A stretch of 9,078 bases of DNA, taken from assembly GCA_025936595.1 (NCBI GenBank), contig JAICTB010000078.1:1-9078 (forward strand), in the 5' to 3' direction. Made by a program: the position numbers and the translations under genes. The stretch's first letter is position 1. Every line of letters starts with the position of its first letter. The notes beneath the pieces are model-generated. The model ran no database searches, had not been told where the DNA came from, and saw only the letters and a list, made by a program, of their open reading frames with translations. Of the stretch, positions 5,959 to 9,078 are shown piece after piece. This DNA comes from Thermoleophilia bacterium. Its GTDB lineage: Bacteria; Actinomycetota; Thermoleophilia; Gaiellales; Gaiellaceae.

Positions 5959-6683
5959 GGATCGTCGTCGGCCATCTCTATCCCGACTACCTGAACATCT
6001 ATGCCGACCGCGGCAACATCGCCGTCCTCGCCGAGCGGGCCCGCGTGCGAGGCCACGAGCTCGACGTGCGCGCGATCGGCATGCACGACGACGTGCCGGA
6101 GGTCGACCTCTTCTACGTCGGCGGCGGCCAGGATCGCGAGCAGGCTCTCGTCGCGGAGGATCTCGCCGGGAAGGCAGAGGTGCTGCATGCCGCGGTCGCG
6201 GACGGTGCCGCGGTGCTCGCGGTGTGCGGCGGTTACCAGCTTCTCGGCCGGTCCTACCGCGACCTCTCCGGAGCCGAGCTGCCGGGCGTCGGCCTCCTGC
6301 CGCTCCGGACCGTCGCCGGGAAGCGGCGGATGATCGGCGACGTGCTCCTCGACTGCGCCTGGGCCGGCGAGACGCTCGCCGGCTTCGAGAATCACGCGGG
6401 GCGCACGAGCCTCGAGGCGGGCGCCGAGCCGCTCGGCCGGGTCGTCTCCGGCTTTGGCAACGACGGCGAATCGGGCTACGAAGGCTGCCGGGCCGGGCGC
6501 GTCTACGGGACGTACCTGCACGGGCCGCTACTGCCGCGCAACCCGTGGTTCGCAGACCGGTTGCTCATGGAGGCGCTCGCGCATGCCGGCGTCGAGGTGG
6601 AACTGACCCCGCTGGCCGACGAGCTCGAGCACGCGGCGCACACCGTGTCGGCGGCCCGAGCCCGCGCCCGGGGCGGCCGATGA
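5955..6683 (+). CDS. gatD: Lipid II isoglutaminyl synthase, glutamine amidotransferase subunit GatD
   Basis: 242 aa, matching the usual GatD length. It hydrolyses glutamine and passes ammonia to MurT. Seen: N-terminal HLYPDYLNIYADRGN (7-21); GGGQDREQ (56-63); the nucleophile Cys91 in AVCGGYQ; ENHAGRT (145-151); and the catalytic His189 in YGTYLHGPLL. The class I amidotransferase fold in these enzymes takes its third catalytic residue from MurT, consistent with the two genes being together. The GTG start overlaps the murT stop as GTGA (5955-5958), so translation is probably coupled and subunit amounts matched. There is no separate Shine-Dalgarno sequence. The Ala/Arg-rich C-terminus (RARARGGR) is not diagnostic. 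Confidence 0.95.
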   Translation: MRIVVGHLYPDYLNIYADRGNIAVLAERARVRGHELDVRAIGMHDDVPEVDLFYVGGGQDREQALVAEDLAGKAEVLHAAVADGAAVLAVCGGYQLLGRSYRDLSGAELPGVGLLPLRTVAGKRRMIGDVLLDCAWAGETLAGFENHAGRTSLEAGAEPLGRVVSGFGNDGESGYEGCRAGRVYGTYLHGPLLPRNPWFADRLLMEALAHAGVEVELTPLADELEHAAHTVSAARARARGGR

Positions 6684-6725
6684 GTTTTCGCGCTTGACGG
6701 AGTCGTAAGACCTGAGACCATTACC

Positions 6726-6732
6726 AAGGAGG
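6726..6732 (+). promoter_or_regulatory. Ribosome binding site of the Asp-box propeller gene
   Basis: AAGGAGG lies 5 nt before the GTG at 6738. This is a near-consensus Shine-Dalgarno sequence and the strongest in the window. It decides the GTG start and suggests high translation compared with the coupled genes around it. Confidence 0.85.
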
Positions 6733-6737
6733 AGCTC

Positions 6738-7817
6738 GTGTCGAGAACAGTCGTCGCCGTCGGAACCCGCAAGGGGTGTTTCGTGCTCGAGAGTGACGCG
6801 GACCGCCGCGCCTGGACGATGCGCGGTCCCTTCTGCGAGGCGTGGCCGGTGTACCACGCGACCTTCGACCAGTCCGAGGGGACGATCTACGCGGCGGCCG
6901 CGAGCGAGTGGCACGGCTCCGCCGTCTGGCGCTCGACCGATCTCGGCGAGACCTGGACGCACTCGAGCGAGGGTCTTGCCTACGACGAAGGCACCGGCAA
7001 GAAGCTCTCGAAGGTCTCGACCCTCTCGGCCGCGCATGGGCGGGTCCTCGTGGGCGTCGAGGCGCCCGGCATCTTCGAGAGCCGCGACAACGGCGACACC
7101 TGGTCGCTCGTGTCGACGCTCGCCGGCCAGCCGGGGAGCGAAGACTGGGACGACCCCGCGAACCAGCCTCCCGGGCACCTCGGCATCTCGGGGTTCGCCT
7201 CTGACCCGGATGAGGCGGACCGCTTCTGGGCGATCGTGCAGGGCGTGGGCCTCTTCGAGACGACCGACGGCGGCACGTCGTGGACGCCGCGCAACCGGGG
7301 CCTGCGCGCCGACTGGCCGCGCCCCCACGAGGAGGTCGGCTTCTGCGTGCACAAGGTCGTCCGCTCGCGCGCCGACGGCGACCGGATGTACCAGCAGAAC
7401 CACGTCGGCATGCATCGCAGCGACGACTGCGGCCAGACGTGGACCGAGATCACCGAAGGGCTGCCGACGGAGTTCGGCTTCGCCGCGGCGGCGCACCCCC
7501 ACGACCGCGACACGTTCTTCGTGATCCCGCTCGATCCCGGGCACGGCCGGACGATGCCGGACGGCCAGGCGGCGGTCTGGCAGACGCAGGACGGCGGCTC
7601 GAGCTGGCAGCGCAAGAACGAGGGCCTGCCGCAGCGCGACGCACATCTCGGCGTGCTCCGGCAGGGGATGGCGGCCGACACGCACGACGTGCCGGGCTAC
7701 TACTTCGGCACGAGCACCGGCCAGGTGTTCGCGAGCGCTGACGACGGCGAGTCGTGGTCGGAGATCGCGAGCTACCTGCCGCCGATCTCGTCCGTCGACG
7801 TGGCGATCATCGACTGA
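6738..7817 (+). CDS. Asp-box (BNR/sialidase-like) beta-propeller protein of unknown function
   Basis: 359 aa. Seen: six Asp-box repeats, S/T-x-D-x-G-x-x-W, at residues 66-73 (STDLGETW), 115-122 (SRDNGDTW), 175-182 (TTDGGTSW), 228-235 (SDDCGQTW), 283-290 (TQDGGSSW) and 333-340 (SADDGESW), spaced about 49-60 residues apart, each on a likely propeller blade. The N-terminus (VVAVGTRKGCFVLES) has no signal peptide or membrane helix, so the protein is probably cytoplasmic, unlike secreted sialidases. Known: Asp-boxes are structural turns shared by sialidases, VPS10/sortilin and YCF48-like propellers and do not by themselves show glycosidase activity; I see no clear sialidase active-site signature. 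The start is fixed by a strong ribosome binding site. It lies 54 bp after gatD, and only 2 bp separate its stop from the next gene, so its partner is likely the ubiquitin-like protein rather than the MurT-GatD complex. Automatic names such as exo-alpha-sialidase would over-call it. Confidence 0.85.
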   Translation: MSRTVVAVGTRKGCFVLESDADRRAWTMRGPFCEAWPVYHATFDQSEGTIYAAAASEWHGSAVWRSTDLGETWTHSSEGLAYDEGTGKKLSKVSTLSAAHGRVLVGVEAPGIFESRDNGDTWSLVSTLAGQPGSEDWDDPANQPPGHLGISGFASDPDEADRFWAIVQGVGLFETTDGGTSWTPRNRGLRADWPRPHEEVGFCVHKVVRSRADGDRMYQQNHVGMHRSDDCGQTWTEITEGLPTEFGFAAAAHPHDRDTFFVIPLDPGHGRTMPDGQAAVWQTQDGGSSWQRKNEGLPQRDAHLGVLRQGMAADTHDVPGYYFGTSTGQVFASADDGESWSEIASYLPPISSVDVAIID

Positions 7818-7819
7818 CG

Positions 7820-8083
7820 ATGGCTGACGTTCACCTCCCGACGACGCTGATGCCGCTCTTCACGGGCCTGCCCCGCCGCCTCGATCTCGACGCGCCGACC
7901 GTCGGCGAGGCGATCGGACAGCTGAACGAGCGCTGGCCGGGCCTCCGCGACCGGCTGTGCGAGCCAGGGCCGGCAATCCGGATGCACATCCACGTGTACG
8001 TGAACGGCGAGCGCGCGTGGCTCGACACGCCGATCCCGGAGCGCTCGCGCGTGGACGTGATCGCGGCGATCAGCGGCGGCTAG
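7820..8083 (+). CDS. MoaD/ThiS/CysO-like ubiquitin-fold sulfur-carrier protein ending in Gly-Gly
   Basis: 87 aa, a normal length for the family. Seen: N-terminal beta-strand with LPTTLMPLFTG (6-16); DAPTVGEAIGQLNERWPGL (24-42), the TVGEAL-type helix of MoaD-like proteins; HIHVYVNGE (56-64); and the C-terminal DVIAAISGG (79-87). The terminal Gly-Gly is what an E1-like enzyme adenylates and converts to a thiocarboxylate in MoaD, ThiS and CysO. The spacing of the motifs resembles the CysO branch (cysteine synthesis carrier) as much as MoaD. No E1-like (MoeB/ThiF), MoaE, CysM or JAMM protease gene is in the window, so the pathway is open. The ATG comes 2 bp after the propeller stop with no Shine-Dalgarno sequence, so translation is probably coupled to the propeller gene. 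The stop lies 5 bp from that of the converging NUDIX gene. Confidence 0.85.
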   Translation: MADVHLPTTLMPLFTGLPRRLDLDAPTVGEAIGQLNERWPGLRDRLCEPGPAIRMHIHVYVNGERAWLDTPIPERSRVDVIAAISGG

Positions 8084-8088
8084 CGACG

Positions 8089-8547
8089 TTAGCGCGCCCA
8101 GAGCGCGCCGAGATAGACGGCCGGGTCGCCCGGCTGCCAGCGCTCGAGGAACCGCTTGATCGGCGGGTGCACGACGACGTCGTGCAGCTCGTCGTTCGAG
8201 AACAGGCGCGCTCCCTTGACGGCCGCGTCGTGCGTCTCCACGTCCTCGAGCGACCGGTGTGACAGGTCGGCCGAGAAGATGATGTGCACGACGTGCTTGC
8301 GGTAGAGGAGCGAGGAGGACTTCGGCGAGATCGAGTCGACGATCGCGACCGGCCCCTCGAACTGCACGTCCGCCTCGACGCCGAGCTCCTCGCGCAGCTC
8401 GCGCCGGAGCGCCTCGATCAGCGACTCGCCCGCGTCGACGCCGCCGCCCGGCAGGAGCCAGTACTCCTTCCCCGGCTTCTCCTGACGGCAGAGCAGCACG
8501 CGCTCCTGCCAGCGAAGAATCGCGGAGACGCGGATGCGCGGCTCCAT
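8089..8547 (-). CDS. NUDIX hydrolase
   Basis: 152 aa. Seen: a complete NUDIX box G-x5-E-x7-REUxEExGU at residues 35-57 (G35, E41, R49-E50, E53-E54, G56), the Mg-binding catalytic helix of the family, preceded by YWLLPGGG (29-36). Known: these enzymes cleave nucleoside diphosphates linked to other groups; substrate cannot be read from the box. The overlap with dut (shared A in TGATG) suggests nucleotide-pool cleaning, but an ADP-sugar or other substrate is equally possible. The ATG at 8547 was chosen because the reading frame upstream lies across dut in another frame and carries no conserved sequence. There is no Shine-Dalgarno sequence; re-initiation after dut is likely. The C-terminus (LERWQPGDPAVYLGALWAR) is not diagnostic. 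Confidence 0.92.
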   Translation of the reverse strand: MEPRIRVSAILRWQERVLLCRQEKPGKEYWLLPGGGVDAGESLIEALRRELREELGVEADVQFEGPVAIVDSISPKSSSLLYRKHVVHIIFSADLSHRSLEDVETHDAAVKGARLFSNDELHDVVVHPPIKRFLERWQPGDPAVYLGALWAR

Positions 8548-8981
8548 CAGTGGAGCGAGGAGCCGAAGCCGCGGACGCCGCGCTCGCTCGCCGGTAGCTC
8601 GTCGACCTCGACGAGCTCGACCACCGGCAGCTCGAGGATCACGAGCTGCGCGATCCGCATCCCCGGCTCGACGACGAAGGTCGCCTCGTGGTCGGTGTTG
8701 ACGAGATTCACGAGCAGCTCGCCGCGGTAGCCCGCATCGACGAGCCCCGGCGTGTTGACGATCGAGATGCCGTGCTTCGCCGCGAGCCCCGAACGCGGCT
8801 GGACGAACCCGGCGTGACCCTCCGGGATCGCGACCGCGAGCCCCGTCGGCACGAGCGAGCGCTCGCCAGGCCCGAGCTCCACCCGTTCGCACGCCGACAG
8901 GTCGAGGCCGGCGTCGCCGTGGTAGGCACGTGTCGGCACGACGGCCTCCGGCCGCAGCTTCCTGATTGCGAGCTCGATCAC
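8547..8981 (-). CDS. dut: Deoxyuridine 5'-triphosphate nucleotidohydrolase (dUTPase)
   Basis: 144 aa, the usual length of homotrimeric dUTPases. It hydrolyses dUTP to dUMP and pyrophosphate, keeping uracil out of DNA and feeding dTMP synthesis. All five family motifs are seen: DAGLDLSA (23-30); PRSGLA (62-67); GLVDAGYRGEL (79-89), with the catalytic Asp82 and uracil-stacking Tyr85; RIAQLVI (109-115); and the Arg/Gly-rich C-terminal arm RGVRGFGSS (134-142) that closes over the substrate. The DAGY form of motif 3 is normal for actinobacterial enzymes. The GTG start overlaps the upstream stop as GTGA (8981-8978), and the stop shares a base with the NUDIX start, so the three genes form one tightly coupled operon. 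Confidence 0.96.
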   Translation of the reverse strand: MIELAIRKLRPEAVVPTRAYHGDAGLDLSACERVELGPGERSLVPTGLAVAIPEGHAGFVQPRSGLAAKHGISIVNTPGLVDAGYRGELLVNLVNTDHEATFVVEPGMRIAQLVILELPVVELVEVDELPASERGVRGFGSSLH

Positions 8982-9078
8982 GCGGACTCGCGCCGGCTCT
9001 TTGCCTCGGCGACGAGAAACGGCGCGAAGCGCGGCAGGTCGCGCCGCGGCAGCCGCGCGATGATGGCAACGCCTTCGG
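8978..9078 (-). CDS. 3' end of an unidentified gene upstream of dut
   Basis: Only the last 32 complete codons are in the window, running from the right edge to a TGA at 8980-8978. The peptide begins EGVAIIARLPRRDLPRF and ends AEAKSRRESA. It is basic and probably helical, but too short to place in a family. Support for its being coding is positional: its stop overlaps the dut GTG by 4 bp, the same type of junction as murT-gatD. The product is not assigned. Confidence 0.6.
   Translation of the reverse strand, partial: EGVAIIARLPRRDLPRFAPFLVAEAKSRRESA

Noticed and set aside
6694..6724. TTGACG as a -35 box for a separate promoter of the propeller gene
   Set aside because: The hexamer is good, but at 17-19 bp spacing only ACCATT or CATTAC is found, a poor -10, and the start would fall inside the ribosome binding site. 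Not strong enough to annotate, though read-through from gatD is also unproven.
8079..8093. GCTA...TAGC inverted repeat as a shared terminator between the converging MoaD-like and NUDIX genes
   Set aside because: The stem is only 4 bp with no T-run and overlaps both stop codons.
8548..9069. Extended start giving a 326-aa NUDIX protein
   Set aside because: The added part lies across dut in another frame and is Arg-rich without conserved sequence. dut has all five dUTPase motifs, and an ATG at 8547 gives a NUDIX protein of normal size.

Overview
The window is high-GC bacterial DNA, densely packed with genes, with GTG starts (four of the seven genes whose start lies in the window) and short overlaps between genes. 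A MurT/GatD pair points to a Gram-positive type cell wall. Together with a c-di-GMP enzyme and a tryptophan-rich-repeat secreted subtilase, this best fits a high-GC Actinomycetota lineage, perhaps a soil or aquatic Thermoleophilia-type organism. The lineage is an inference; no rRNA or other marker gene is present.

Layout, left to right. (1) On the minus strand, running off the left edge, is a large membrane-bound GGDEF plus HD-GYP protein that could both make and degrade c-di-GMP. Its upstream region holds a direct repeat. (2) Also on the minus strand is a secreted S8 subtilisin-like protease with an intact triad, an I9-like propeptide, an unusual N-terminal LWGxGGR repeat, a C-terminal run of ten xxxSW pentapeptides and a Thr-rich tail. 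A strong hairpin terminator follows it. (3) A 186-bp divergent intergenic region holds several inverted repeats and a likely leaderless promoter. (4) On the plus strand are murT and gatD, overlapping by 4 bp, which encode the two subunits of lipid II isoglutaminyl synthase. (5) 54 bp further on is a two-gene unit: an Asp-box beta-propeller (sialidase/BNR-like) protein and, 2 bp later, a MoaD/CysO-like ubiquitin-fold protein ending in Gly-Gly. (6) Converging from the right on the minus strand is an overlapping chain: the 3' end of an unidentified gene, dut (dUTPase), and a NUDIX hydrolase.

How the genes fit together. The left and centre are about the cell envelope and signalling: c-di-GMP turnover, a secreted protease, and lipid II amidation. 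The dut-NUDIX pair is nucleotide-pool housekeeping. The propeller plus Gly-Gly carrier pair has no evident link to either group and is the best candidate for an uncharacterised system. The next most interesting features are the duplicated membrane module in the GGDEF/HD-GYP protein, the two W-containing repeat families in the protease, and a TCCCCC-N4-GGGTGA element found in both larger intergenic regions. No tRNA, rRNA, CRISPR array, insertion sequence or prophage signature was seen.
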